A stretch of 64,000 bases of DNA from JBQLZO01 sp052168315 (GTDB lineage Bacteria; Planctomycetota; Phycisphaerae; Phycisphaerales; UBA1924), in assembly GCA_052168315.1 (NCBI GenBank), contig JBQLZO010000050.1:62001-126000 (forward strand), in the 5' to 3' direction. The notes under the pieces were generated by a model. The model worked only from the letters and a program-made list of their open reading frames with translations, was not told the DNA's origin and ran no database searches. The position numbers and the translations under genes are program-made. Below are positions 25,968 to 35,464 of the stretch, piece after piece (position 1 is the first letter of the stretch; each line of letters starts with the position of its first letter).

Positions 25968-26924
25968 TCAGGCCCCGATGCTCGTCCGGACGCTCCACAG
26001 CTCGGGAAACGCACGGATGTCCACGGCCTGCCTCAAGAACCCCACCCCCGACGATCCACCCGTCCCCCGCTTGAATCCGATGATCCGCTCCACCGTCTTC
26101 ATGTGCCGGAACCGCCACAGCGCGAACTGCTCGTCGATGTCCACCAGCTTCTCGCACATCTCGTACGCGTTCCAGTCCCCGCTCGCTCCCTCGGCCCCCC
26201 GGTAGATATCAAGGAACGCACGCTCCACTTCAGCGCTCGGCTCGTACGGAGCCGAGAAGTCACGATCAATAACCCGATCAGGAATCTCGTACCCCTTCCG
26301 CGCCAGATACCGGAGGAACTCGTCGTAGATCGACGGCTTGTTCAGATCCTCCCGAAGCGAGGCGTGCAGCTCCGGAGCGTGCGCGAAAACCCGCAGCGCG
26401 TTCGCATCCTTGTTGTTCAGCAGGAACTCGATCGTCCGGTACTGCGCCGACTGGAACCCCGACGCCGGCCCGAGATACGATCGGAACTTGGCGTACTCAT
26501 TGGGAGTCATCGTCTCCAGCACGGCCCACTGGCTGAACAACTGCTGCTGCACCTGCTTGACCCGCGACAGGATCTTGAAGCATGGATCGAGCCGGTCCGC
26601 CGCGATGGAAGCGATCGCCGAACGCAGCTCGTGGATCACCAGCTTCATCCACAGCTCTGATGTCTGGTGCTGGATGATGAACAGCATCTCGTCGTGATGG
26701 AACGGCTCCCCCGTCGGCTGCGCCGGCGATACCGGATGCTGCGCATTGAGGATGCGATCCAGCGCGAGGTACGACCCATAGGTCAACCGACCCGTCAGAT
26801 CGGTCTCGATGGACTCTTCGAACCGGCGCTGCTGGTGGGCGCCCGATCGTTCAGGATGGTCACTGCCGCTCATGATCAGCGCAGGGTAGACGATCTCATC
26901 CCCCCGCGCCTCCGGATCGATCAC
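25968..26924 (-). CDS. kynA: Tryptophan 2,3-dioxygenase
   Basis: A 318-residue haem dioxygenase that opens the indole ring of tryptophan to N-formylkynurenine, the first step of the kynurenine route. LTYGSYLALDRILNAQ, HHDEMLFIIQHQTSELWMK (substrate-side His ~86), SGFQSAQYRTIE and the haem-ligand WRFRHMKTVER (His274) are all present. A GTG at 26924 overlaps the stop of an upstream small lipoprotein gene (GTGA), which supports coupled translation; an ATG at 26873 lacks a clear ribosome site. No kynureninase or formamidase gene is adjacent. Confidence 0.94.
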   Translation of the reverse strand: MIDPEARGDEIVYPALIMSGSDHPERSGAHQQRRFEESIETDLTGRLTYGSYLALDRILNAQHPVSPAQPTGEPFHHDEMLFIIQHQTSELWMKLVIHELRSAIASIAADRLDPCFKILSRVKQVQQQLFSQWAVLETMTPNEYAKFRSYLGPASGFQSAQYRTIEFLLNNKDANALRVFAHAPELHASLREDLNKPSIYDEFLRYLARKGYEIPDRVIDRDFSAPYEPSAEVERAFLDIYRGAEGASGDWNAYEMCEKLVDIDEQFALWRFRHMKTVERIIGFKRGTGGSSGVGFLRQAVDIRAFPELWSVRTSIGA

Positions 26925-27181
26925 TCACCCGCCCGCGCCGCACGAGCCAGCGGAGTGGTATCGACCACCGTCCCCGCCACCAGCGTGCCGCCGGGAACCC
27001 CCATCGGCTCCACCTGCACCCCGCGAACACCGAGGGATGCCTTCACGCTCCCCGTTGAAACGCAACCCGTGCCCATCGCGCCAGACGCCATGCAGGCCGC
27101 GATCGCCACGGCCCGCACCGTGACAACCAGCGTCACCTGGTCCCGCCGCTGCGTCCGAGCTTGTGGCTGGCCTGTGGTCAT
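26921..27181 (-). CDS. Small putative lipoprotein upstream of kynA
   Basis: An 86-residue frame with AAGGA 8 nt before its ATG. After a basic start (QARTQRRDQ) comes a hydrophobic stretch and a lipobox-like AMGTGC; the rest is a short Gly/Val-rich chain. It overlaps the kynA start by 4 bp. No homologue is recognised and the product is short, so coding status rests on the ribosome site, the signal sequence and the overlap. Confidence 0.5.
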   Translation of the reverse strand: MTTGQPQARTQRRDQVTLVVTVRAVAIAACMASGAMGTGCVSTGSVKASLGVRGVQVEPMGVPGGTLVAGTVVDTTPLARAARAGE

Positions 27182-27654
27182 AAGGGTTCCTTCGGAACGA
27201 TGGACGCCCCGCTCCGCCCCCGAATCCCGCCCGCGCTGCCCATGCCGCGCGGATCCATCCGTCTGCGACGCCTGCCGCCCCTTCCCGGACGAACAGGAAA
27301 CCCCACAATCGGCACGAACCGCCCAACGCCTCGACTGATTCCAGGGATGCCCCCGCCCGCCCGCTCAAGCAGCCAGAATCCGAGCCCATCCCGCACTGGG
27401 TTCCGACCAATCCCGACCAGCACACCATGTGCCCGCCCCGATATGGACTGTGTTCGGTGCCGATGCCCCGCTTGCCCACCAATTCCGTTCCAATTGTCCA
27501 CAAACCGGAATCCGGACCCCGAGCCGAGACCGGGAGTTCTAGGGAATCACGCCGTATCCACAACCACACCGGCGCGCGGGTGTAGGCTCCGAGCCAGACC
27601 CCAAGCCCACATCGGCGCCCCACCCAAGCCGACCAAACCAGCGCGGAGCCCAAG
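27182..27654. other. Intergenic divergent promoter region
   Basis: These 473 bases lie between the minus-strand lipoprotein/kynA pair and the plus-strand endonuclease-fold gene. Frames here are proline/arginine-rich shadows. A short GTTCC-TTC-GGAAC dyad sits near 27186-27198. No RNA gene or clear operator was found. Confidence 0.4.
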
Positions 27655-28788
27655 ATGAACACCTGCACGCCACACCGGCGATCGACCCGAGCAATCCTCG
27701 CGGCCGGCGCGCTTCTCTGCGTCGCCGCCGCCGTGACCAGCGCGCTCGCGCAGGATGCCGATGCCCCCGCGCCCGCCCCCGCACCCCGTGGCGTGCTCGA
27801 GATCGGCATGGAGGAACCACCCGTCAAGTTCGGGAACACGATCCGCCTCACCACCTACAACATCCTCAACCTCTTCGACGATGTCGACGACCCCGCCTTG
27901 TCCGGCGACCAGGACGACATGCACGACGATCGCCAGGGCCTCCGCGCCAAGCCCGAGTCCCAGCTCAAGGCCGTGGCCGACACGATCCGCCGGCTCGACA
28001 CCGACATCCTCGCGCTCCAGGAGATCGAATCCGAGGCCGCCCTCCGCTGGTTCCGCGATGAGTACCTCGCGGATCTGGGGTATGAACACATCGTTTCCCT
28101 CGACGCCGGCGATGGACGCGGCATCGAGCAGGCCGTGCTGTCGCGCTTCCCCCTGCTCGATGCGAAGGTGTGGCCCGACCTCGAACTCGGCGGCGTCCAC
28201 CCCGACAAGTACGGCGATGAAGAGAACTGGCACGCCGGCGAGCCGCTGAAGATGCGCCGCTCGCCCCTCCGGGTCACCGTCCGCATCCCCGCCACGACTC
28301 CAGGCGCTTCCGATGTCGATTTCACCCTCTTCGTCGTCCACCACAAGTCCGGGCGGCATGCCGGGTACTGGCGCGAAGCCGAATCCAACGGCGTCGTCCG
28401 CCTCATCAACGAGCACCTCCGCGAGCACCCGGGGCGCCCCGTCGTTGTGCTCGGTGACTTCAACGCCCTCCCGTCAGACGCATCGATGATGAACTACTAC
28501 AAATCCGCCATCCGCGATGTCCATCTCAAGATCCGCGACACGATCACCGCCGAACAGATGACCCACGAGAGCCGGCGCACCATCGACTTCATCCTCGTCA
28601 ACGACGCCATGCTCACCTATGTCACCCGCCGCCCGCCCTTCGTGCTCGCCACGCCCATCCGCCCCCGCGGCGTCGACTGGCGCGGCCCCGCCCCGGAAGG
28701 CTACGCCTCCGACCACATGCCACTCTCCGTCGACCTCTACACCCGAAACCGCGGCCGCCTCACCATCCCCGAAGGCTACACGCCCTGA
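27655..28788 (+). CDS. Secreted endonuclease/exonuclease/phosphatase family protein
   Basis: A 377-residue protein with a signal peptide (AILAAGALLCVAAAVTSALA, cut before QD) and a DNase I-like metal-dependent fold. Motifs in order: LTTYNILNLFD, LALQEIES (metal Glu), VVHHKSG, VVLGDFNALPS (Asp/Asn), RRTIDFILVN and SDHMPLSVDL (final Asp-His). Such proteins cleave phosphodiesters in nucleic acids, sphingomyelin or inositol phosphates; the substrate is not readable. It appears to be monocistronic. Confidence 0.9.
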   Translation: MNTCTPHRRSTRAILAAGALLCVAAAVTSALAQDADAPAPAPAPRGVLEIGMEEPPVKFGNTIRLTTYNILNLFDDVDDPALSGDQDDMHDDRQGLRAKPESQLKAVADTIRRLDTDILALQEIESEAALRWFRDEYLADLGYEHIVSLDAGDGRGIEQAVLSRFPLLDAKVWPDLELGGVHPDKYGDEENWHAGEPLKMRRSPLRVTVRIPATTPGASDVDFTLFVVHHKSGRHAGYWREAESNGVVRLINEHLREHPGRPVVVLGDFNALPSDASMMNYYKSAIRDVHLKIRDTITAEQMTHESRRTIDFILVNDAMLTYVTRRPPFVLATPIRPRGVDWRGPAPEGYASDHMPLSVDLYTRNRGRLTIPEGYTP

Positions 28789-28847
28789 GCACCAATCACC
28801 TCTTACCCAATGCTGCACGCGTCTAACCCAGATGGCGCGCAGGTGGC

Positions 28848-29774
28848 GTGCCCGCAACACACCCAGCCCGTCGACGTGAGCACCTCGTGCAGAGTGCCAA
28901 CTCACCTAGCACACGAAGCCCATTGCACTACTGGCGATCAACGATCCGCCCGCCGCATCGCCTCCGCCTCGCGCTCGCCTGCGTTGCATTCGGCGTTGTC
29001 GCAACCATGGTGCTCGCCATCATCGCTCTCGCCCTGATCGAACGAAACGCTCGCCATGCATCCCTCCGATCGCATACCTTTCCCGATCACTTCCAAACTC
29101 AGAGCCGGATCCGAGCTCCAAATCCTCTATGGGTGCGATCGATCTGGCTTGTCTCCCCCCAGCCGCAAATGCAGCCCGGGAGACACCTCTTGATCCTGGG
29201 CAGACCAATGTCCCTCCCCGCCGTCCCCACGGCGAACGCCAGCACGAGTCCATTCCCGGTACCCGACCTGTCGCACGAACACCTCACAGCCTTACTGGTC
29301 GAGCAAGTGGTCGAGTCGCAGGGACGGAACATTGTCGATGGCGGCTATCAGGAGTTCGACCGGTGGTACACCATCGATCCTGATCTAGTCACCATGATCG
29401 TGCGTGATATCAAACCCAACCAACTCTATGTCGAGCGCCGTGCGATGGGCTTTCCATTTCACTTCATCGCCCAGCACCGCGCCGCGACAGAATACATGCA
29501 GCTTGCCATGGACATCTCGCCACTCGAACCGCGTTCATGGTTCCACTTCGCCGTGCGCTTCAAAGGCAAGCCCTACGCCCGGATCAATCTCCTTGCGTTC
29601 ACCACCAACACCGCGATCTTCGCCACACTCTTCCTCGCCATCATCGCAACATGCGGCATCATCCGCTGCTCCAGACGACTCCATCGTCGGAGATGCGTCA
29701 AGTGCAACTATGACACCAGCGCTCACCCGCATGTTTCCGAGTTCACCTGCCCGGAATGCGGATTCCGCCACTGA
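28848..29774 (+). CDS. Membrane protein with C-terminal zinc ribbon
   Basis: About 308 residues, unknown function. A first membrane helix (ACVAFGVVATMVLAIIALALI), an outside region of ~170 residues and a second helix (TAIFATLFLAIIATCGII) are followed by a cytoplasmic CVKCNYD...CPECGFRH zinc ribbon. This tail is widespread in planctomycete proteins of unknown role. The start is uncertain: the GTG at 28848 lacks a strong ribosome site and a GTG at 28887 is possible. Base use looks less GC-rich than in neighbouring housekeeping genes. Confidence 0.65.
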   Translation: MPATHPARRREHLVQSANSPSTRSPLHYWRSTIRPPHRLRLALACVAFGVVATMVLAIIALALIERNARHASLRSHTFPDHFQTQSRIRAPNPLWVRSIWLVSPQPQMQPGRHLLILGRPMSLPAVPTANASTSPFPVPDLSHEHLTALLVEQVVESQGRNIVDGGYQEFDRWYTIDPDLVTMIVRDIKPNQLYVERRAMGFPFHFIAQHRAATEYMQLAMDISPLEPRSWFHFAVRFKGKPYARINLLAFTTNTAIFATLFLAIIATCGIIRCSRRLHRRRCVKCNYDTSAHPHVSEFTCPECGFRH

Positions 29775-29782
29775 CACCAAGC

Positions 29783-30199
29783 TCACACATACCCGACCTC
29801 CTCGACGGCGTACACATGCAACCAACCGCTCATCACGAAGGATGCGAGCGCAGCGAGCAGAACACACCATGCAATCACATCGCGCCCCGATCGGCGAATG
29901 AGCTGCACAATCGCGAGAACGCTCGACGCAATCGCGGCAGGGAGCGCAACAAGCACTGCCAACAAGAACACGACCACAAATCCAGATACCCATCCAGCCC
30001 CACCATCGCCCATCCCCACGGCGAGCGCCAACCCATTGGGAACGATTGGAATGGCCGCAAGCCATACACCCGCGCTCCATCCCCAGCGATGCGGCTTGCG
30101 CGATGCATCGTCCTGCAGAACCGTCGCGCCGAAGGACATCGCCCTGTTCGTGCGCTCAGACCCCGCGATCTCCTTCGGATTGTCATGACCACATGGCAT
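29783..30199 (-). CDS. Hypothetical membrane protein, three TM helices
   Basis: About 138 residues with helices WSAGVWLAAIPIVPNGLALAVG, GWVSGFVVVFLLAVLVALPAAI...LAIVQLI and DVIAWCVLLAALASFVM. No family recognised. It converges on the zinc-ribbon gene with only 8 bp between the two stops. Starts at 30235, 30199 and 30139 are possible. Like its neighbour it has weaker GC skew, and the pair may be lineage-specific genes. Confidence 0.5.
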   Translation of the reverse strand: MPCGHDNPKEIAGSERTNRAMSFGATVLQDDASRKPHRWGWSAGVWLAAIPIVPNGLALAVGMGDGGAGWVSGFVVVFLLAVLVALPAAIASSVLAIVQLIRRSGRDVIAWCVLLAALASFVMSGWLHVYAVEEVGYV

Positions 30200-30446
30200 C
30201 GCCACAGGATACGCCATCCATCCCATTCCCCGCACCCCTTGCTTTCAACAGGGCCCACCCAGAGTCCCGTGCCCGCCCCGGACCCCAACGGGGCTGTGGC
30301 GGCGAGCCCTCCCTCCCCCCCCCAACTCTCTAGGCCTTCATCTCTACTGGTGCCTGGTCCCCGGTGCCTGATGCCTGCTTCCGCTCTCTGCCCCCTTCCT
30401 CTTCCCTGCTGCCTGATCCCGACTCCCGGATGCCCTCTTCTCCCTC

Positions 30447-33383
30447 TCACTTCCCCTCAAACCAGCTCCTCCCAAACGACGAATCCACCACCAGCGGCAC
30501 ATCCAGCGCCATCGCCCCCTCCATCCGCTCCACGATCCAGCGCTGCGCCGGCTCGACGAGGTCCTCCGGCACCTCGAACACCAATTCGTCATGGATCTGC
30601 AGCAGCATCCGCACCTCATCCCGGCGGGCTGCCAGTGCCTTCGGCAGCGGGCCCGCCGACGCCGCCAGTTTCATCCCCCCCACCGTCGCCATCCGATCGG
30701 CGCCCGTGAGCGCCCCGTGGATCTCCACCATCGCCAGCTTGATCAGGTCCGCCGCCGAGCCCTGCACCACGGAGTTGATCGCCATCCGCTCGGCCAGCGA
30801 CCGCCGCGCCGGGTTCCGCGCCTCGATCTCGGTGATCGGGCGCCGGCGCTTCATCATCGTCTCGACATACCCGTGCCGCTTGGCCTGCTCGATGCACTCC
30901 TGCAGGAAGGTCGTGATCCCCGCGAAGCGCTTCTTGTACGCGTCGATGATCTCCGCGGCCGCCGAGTTGTCGATCCCCAGCCGCCGCCCAAGCCCGAACG
31001 CCGTCACGCCGTAGATGATCCCGAAGTTCACCATCTTGGCGCCCGAGCGCTGCTCGCTCGTCACCGCCTCGATCGGCACGCCGTGGATCTCCGCGGCCAC
31101 GGCCCGGTGGATGTCCTCCCCGCCCCGGAACGCGGCGATCAGCGCCGGATCGCGCGACAGATGCGCCAGCAGCCGGAGCTCGATCTGCGAGTAGTCGGCC
31201 GCCAGCAGCACGCACCCGGGACGCGCCACGAACGCCCGCCGGATCTCCCGCCCCACCTCCGTCCGGATCGGGATGTTCTGCAGGTTCGGATCCGAGGATG
31301 ACAGGCGACCCGTCGCCGCCACCGTCTGGTTGAACGAGGCGTGCACCCGCTTCGTCCGCGGATGGATCGCCTCCTTCAGCGCCACCAGGTAGGTCGAGAC
31401 CAGCTTGGTCAGCTGCCGATGTTCGACGATCAACCGCGGCAGCGGCGACTCGATCAGCGGATCGCTTGCCAGCTTCTCCAGCACCTCGGCGTCCGTCGAG
31501 TACCCCGTCTTGGTCTTGCGCAGCGGCTTGATCCCGAGTCCCGGCATCGCCGCGTGGTCCGGCTTGTTGAACAGCACCGCCGAGAGCTGCTTCGGCGAGT
31601 CCGGGTTGAACGGCGAGGGCGCTGCATCCTCGATCTGTTCGCGCAGCGCTGCGATCCGCTCGTTGAGCCGGGCCGCCTGCCGATCCAGCTCATCGGGATC
31701 GACCACGATCCCGTTCCATTCCAGCTCCGCCAGCACCTCCACCAGCGGCATCTCAAGGTCGTCCATGAGATCGCCGAGCTTCATGGCGCGAAGCTGCGGG
31801 AGCATCGCGGCAAGCAGCCGCAGCGAGACATCGGCATCCTCCGCCGCGTAGGGCGCAGCGCGGTCCAGCGGCACCATGTCGAAGGTCTTCTGCACCCCGC
31901 CCGACCGCGCGCCGATCAGATCGCTGATCGGCGTGCAGGTGTATCCCAGCAGCGCCAGCGCCAGCGCATCCATCGAGTGCGATGACCGCGATGCATCGAT
32001 CAGGTACGAGGCGATCATCGAGTCGAACGCCACGCCGCGCACCCGCACCCCTGCATTGCGCAGCACCAGCAGGTCGTACTTCAGGTTGTGCCCGCACTTG
32101 GGCGTGTCCGGGTCCTCGAGGATCGGGCGCAGCGCACCCAGCACCGTCGCTTCGTCCAGGTGCGACTCGCCCTCCGGGGCCCGCACCGGCACATACCAGC
32201 CGCTCTTGGGCTTCGTCGCGAAGCTCAGCCCGCACAACTCCGCGCTCATCGGCGATAGGCTCGTGGTCTCCGTGTCCAGCGCGATGCACTCCGCACCTTT
32301 CAGCTCCGCCACGAGCTCATCCAGCTCCTTCCGCGTTCGCACGCAGCGGTACAGGGCCGCCTCGGTCGAGGTGCCGAGGCTCGCCGCCGCCCCCATCCCG
32401 TCCGCGCCATCGGCGCTCCCGAACAGCCCGCCGAAGTCGCCGTGGCTCGGCTCGCGCTTGGCCTTCGGTGCCGGCGCTTCCTCGATCGCCGCGCCATCGC
32501 CCAGCAGGTCCTTGACCTCCTGCTGATACCGCGAGAACCCCAACTCCCTGAGCAGCGGCACGAGCTTCGCGAGTTGCACTCGGTCGCGGACGCTCGCATC
32601 CTCCAGTTCCAGCCGCGCCGGCACATCGTGCCGCAGCGTGACGAGCTGTTTGGAGAGGTCCAGCACCGGCTTGGACGCGACGATGTTCTCCTGCCGCTTG
32701 CCCTTGATCCCGCCCTTGGGCTTCTCGGCCTCGGCGATCACCGCCTCGATCGTGCCGTACTCGCTGATGAGCTGGGCCGCGGTCTTCGGCCCGATGCCCG
32801 GCACGCCCGGCACATTGTCCACATTGTCGCCCATCAGCGCCAGCAAGTCGATCACCTGCGCCGGGGTTATGCCCTTCTCCTCCTTTAGCATCGCCTCGGT
32901 GATGCGCTCATCGTTGTACGGGTCGTACAGCTCCACCCGCTCGCCGCTGAGCAACTGCTGCAGGTCCTTGTCCTTGGACACGATCCGGATGGCCAGGTCA
33001 TCCGCATCGGCGAACTGCGTCACCAGCGTGGCCAGCACATCGTCGGCCTCGAACCCCTCGACCCCGAGCACCGGCACGCCGATCTCGCCCAGCACGCCGA
33101 GGCACCGCTCGATCTGCGGCCCCAGCGTCTCCGGCGGCTCGGGTCGCGTCGCTTTGTACTCGGGGTACAGCGCGCTGCGGAAGGTCTCGGTGTCCCCCGA
33201 CACATCGATCACCACGGCCAAGTAGTCCGGGCGGCGCTCGCGGAGCAGCTTCAGCAGCACCCCGATGAACCCGAAGGTCATGTTGGTCGGCTCCCCCGTC
33301 ACCGGAGATGTCATCGGCGTCCGGATGGCGTGGAACGCCCGGAAGAACTGCGCGTGCCCGTCGATGAGGTACAGGGTCTTCAT
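30447..33383 (-). CDS. polA: DNA polymerase I
   Basis: A 978-residue, three-domain enzyme for Okazaki-fragment processing and repair. N-terminal 5'-3' exonuclease: LIDGHAQFFRAFHA, EGFEADDVLATL, MGDNVDNVPGVPGIGPKTA. Central 3'-5' proofreading domain: CIALDTETTSLSP. Polymerase domain: motif A YSQIELRLLAHLS, motif B RSGAKMVNFGIIYG and motif C LLQIHDELVFEVP. All three look intact. The ATG at 33383 starts the canonical sequence; upstream frame to 33536 runs through an intergenic inverted repeat. It is divergent from mnmG. Confidence 0.97.
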   Translation of the reverse strand: MKTLYLIDGHAQFFRAFHAIRTPMTSPVTGEPTNMTFGFIGVLLKLLRERRPDYLAVVIDVSGDTETFRSALYPEYKATRPEPPETLGPQIERCLGVLGEIGVPVLGVEGFEADDVLATLVTQFADADDLAIRIVSKDKDLQQLLSGERVELYDPYNDERITEAMLKEEKGITPAQVIDLLALMGDNVDNVPGVPGIGPKTAAQLISEYGTIEAVIAEAEKPKGGIKGKRQENIVASKPVLDLSKQLVTLRHDVPARLELEDASVRDRVQLAKLVPLLRELGFSRYQQEVKDLLGDGAAIEEAPAPKAKREPSHGDFGGLFGSADGADGMGAAASLGTSTEAALYRCVRTRKELDELVAELKGAECIALDTETTSLSPMSAELCGLSFATKPKSGWYVPVRAPEGESHLDEATVLGALRPILEDPDTPKCGHNLKYDLLVLRNAGVRVRGVAFDSMIASYLIDASRSSHSMDALALALLGYTCTPISDLIGARSGGVQKTFDMVPLDRAAPYAAEDADVSLRLLAAMLPQLRAMKLGDLMDDLEMPLVEVLAELEWNGIVVDPDELDRQAARLNERIAALREQIEDAAPSPFNPDSPKQLSAVLFNKPDHAAMPGLGIKPLRKTKTGYSTDAEVLEKLASDPLIESPLPRLIVEHRQLTKLVSTYLVALKEAIHPRTKRVHASFNQTVAATGRLSSSDPNLQNIPIRTEVGREIRRAFVARPGCVLLAADYSQIELRLLAHLSRDPALIAAFRGGEDIHRAVAAEIHGVPIEAVTSEQRSGAKMVNFGIIYGVTAFGLGRRLGIDNSAAAEIIDAYKKRFAGITTFLQECIEQAKRHGYVETMMKRRRPITEIEARNPARRSLAERMAINSVVQGSAADLIKLAMVEIHGALTGADRMATVGGMKLAASAGPLPKALAARRDEVRMLLQIHDELVFEVPEDLVEPAQRWIVERMEGAMALDVPLVVDSSFGRSWFEGK

Positions 33384-33437
33384 CGCCAGAGGGTACCGGC
33401 GGGCGGGCGGGGGATGGGGAGCACCAGAACACCAGAA

Positions 33438-33506
33438 CAACAGAGCAGCAAATGTTGGGAGATGCCTTGTCCCCAGTATTTGATCTGCTGTTCTGCTGCT
33501 CTGTTG
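33438..33506. repeat. Inverted repeat between polA and mnmG
   Basis: Arms CAACAGAGCAGCA (33438-33450) and TGCTGCTCTGTTG (33494-33506) are perfect 13-nt inverted copies. Flanks continue the same C-A-G-A style (accagaacaccagaac; ctgctgttctgctgctc), and the spacer contains a shorter GGGA/TCCC dyad. It fills much of the 166-bp divergent gap. It may be a REP/MITE-like dispersed element or an overlap of two promoters. Confidence 0.55.
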
Positions 33507-33549
33507 CTCTGCTGTTCCCTCCCCGCCCATTTCCACCTACCCTCCCCCC

Positions 33550-35454
33550 GTGCCAACCAACCCGTCCACATCCTTCGAAGTCATCGTCGTCGGCGGCGGG
33601 CACGCCGGCGTCGAGGCCGCGTGGGCCGCCGCCAACCTCGGCGCCCGCACCGCGCTGGTCACCCTCGACCCGTCGAAGATCGGCGTCATGTCGTGCAACC
33701 CCGCCATCGGCGGGCTCGCGAAGGGCCAGATGGTCCGCGAGATCGACGCGCTGGGCGGGCTCATGCCGCTGGCCACCGACGCCACGGGCATCATGTTCAA
33801 GATGCTCAACACCTCGAAGGGACCGGCCGTCCACGGCCCCCGGGCGCAGTGCGACAAGCACGCCTACGCGCGCGAGGTCCAACGCCTCATCCGCTCCCGC
33901 GAGCTGATCACCATCATCCCCGCCGCCGCCGATGCCCTGATCGTCGAGGGCGCTGCGCCCGCACCCCGCGTCTTCCGCGGGCTGATCCTCGCCTCTACCG
34001 TCGCGCCGGAGTGGGATGGCGTGCGAATCCTCGGCGGCGCGGTCGTCATCACCACCGGCACCTTCATGCGCGGGCTGATGCACACCGGCGAGTCCATGAC
34101 GCCCGGCGGGCGCCACGGCGAGCCGCCTTCCACTGGGCTCTCGGCCTCGCTGCGCGAACTCGGGTTCGAACTCGGGCGACTCAAGACCGGCACCCCGCCA
34201 CGCCTGAGGCGCTCGTCGATCGATTGGGATGCCCTCGAAGAGCAGGTCGGGGACGATCCTCCGATCCCCTTCTCCGACCTGACCGACACCACCCGCTTCC
34301 CCGCCATCGAGCAGGTCTCCTGCCACATCACGCGGACCACGCCCGAGGCCCACGAGGCCATCCGCGCCAACCTCCACCGCGCGCCGATGTTCTCCGGCCA
34401 GATCGAATCGGCCGGGCCGCGATACTGCCCCTCGATCGAGGACAAGGTCGTCCGCTTCGCCGACCGCGACTCGCACCATGTCTTCCTCGAGCCCGAATCC
34501 CACGAGTCCGACTGGGTGTACTGCAACGGCATCGCCACCTCGCTGCCGAAGGATGTCCAGGAGATGCTGGTCCGGTCGATGCCCGGGTGCGAGCGCTGCG
34601 AAATCCTGATGCACGGGTACGCCGTCGAGTACGACATGGTCCGCCCCCACCAGATCCACCCCACGGGCATGTCGAAGCTGATCGATGGGCTGCTGCTGGC
34701 CGGGCAGATCAACGGGACCTCGGGTTACGAGGAGGCGGCGGCGCAGGGGCTCATCGCCGGGATCAACGCGGTCCGCCACGCCCGCGCCCAGGACCCCATC
34801 GCCTTCGCGCGCGATGAGGGATACCTCGGCGTGATGATGGATGACCTGGTCACCAAGACGCCGCGCGAGCCGTACCGCATGTTCACCTCGCGGGCCGAGC
34901 ACCGGCTGCTGCTCCGCGCCGACAACGCCGCCGACCGGCTCACCCCCATCGCCCGCCGTCTGGGCCTGATCGATGACCAACGCTGGGCCACCTTCGAACG
35001 CCGGCGTGCCGCCATCGAGGCGTTGGACACGCTGATCGACGCCACGCGCATCGACGCCCGCCCGCTGGCGCAGGTGCTCAAGCGATCCAACTACTCGGTG
35101 CAGGACCTGACGCGCGATCTGATCGCGGCCAACCCCGGCGGGACGCCCGGGTTCCTGCGCGAACTCCCGCGGGGCGTGATCGAGTCGGTGCTCGCCGAGC
35201 GCCAGTACGAGGGGTACATCGCGCGGCAGCGGGCCGAGGTGCGCCGGATGTCCGAGTGGGAGCGCCGCCCGATCCCCGCCGAACTCCCCATCGCCGACCT
35301 GCACGCCCTCCGCGCCGAGTGCCGCCAGGCCCTGGACCGCTTCCGCCCCGGCACGATCGGCCAGGCCAGCCGGCTCGAGGGCGTCACGCCGTCGGACATC
35401 ACGCTGCTGCTCGTGGCGATCGAGCGGCACCGTCGCCGGCTCGAACCGGCCTGA
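33550..35454 (+). CDS. mnmG: tRNA uridine-5-carboxymethylaminomethyl modification enzyme MnmG
   Basis: A 634-residue FAD enzyme that, with MnmE, modifies U34 of certain tRNAs. It has the Rossmann VIVVGGGHAGVEAAWAAA, MSCNPAIGGLAKG, SIEDKVVRFADR, GLLLAGQINGTSGYEEAAAQG and the MFTSRAEHRLLLR block, with the usual helical C-terminus (YEGYIARQ, IPAELPI). The start is GTG at 33550 without an obvious Shine-Dalgarno site. mnmE is not in the window. Its stop lies 10 bp from that of the convergent PilZ-REC gene. Confidence 0.97.
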   Translation: MPTNPSTSFEVIVVGGGHAGVEAAWAAANLGARTALVTLDPSKIGVMSCNPAIGGLAKGQMVREIDALGGLMPLATDATGIMFKMLNTSKGPAVHGPRAQCDKHAYAREVQRLIRSRELITIIPAAADALIVEGAAPAPRVFRGLILASTVAPEWDGVRILGGAVVITTGTFMRGLMHTGESMTPGGRHGEPPSTGLSASLRELGFELGRLKTGTPPRLRRSSIDWDALEEQVGDDPPIPFSDLTDTTRFPAIEQVSCHITRTTPEAHEAIRANLHRAPMFSGQIESAGPRYCPSIEDKVVRFADRDSHHVFLEPESHESDWVYCNGIATSLPKDVQEMLVRSMPGCERCEILMHGYAVEYDMVRPHQIHPTGMSKLIDGLLLAGQINGTSGYEEAAAQGLIAGINAVRHARAQDPIAFARDEGYLGVMMDDLVTKTPREPYRMFTSRAEHRLLLRADNAADRLTPIARRLGLIDDQRWATFERRRAAIEALDTLIDATRIDARPLAQVLKRSNYSVQDLTRDLIAANPGGTPGFLRELPRGVIESVLAERQYEGYIARQRAEVRRMSEWERRPIPAELPIADLHALRAECRQALDRFRPGTIGQASRLEGVTPSDITLLLVAIERHRRRLEPA

Positions 35455-35464
35455 TCCGCCCCGA

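Noticed and set aside
32998..35430. 810-codon minus-strand frame
   Set aside because: Runs antisense to mnmG and out of frame with polA; low-complexity composition and no start context.
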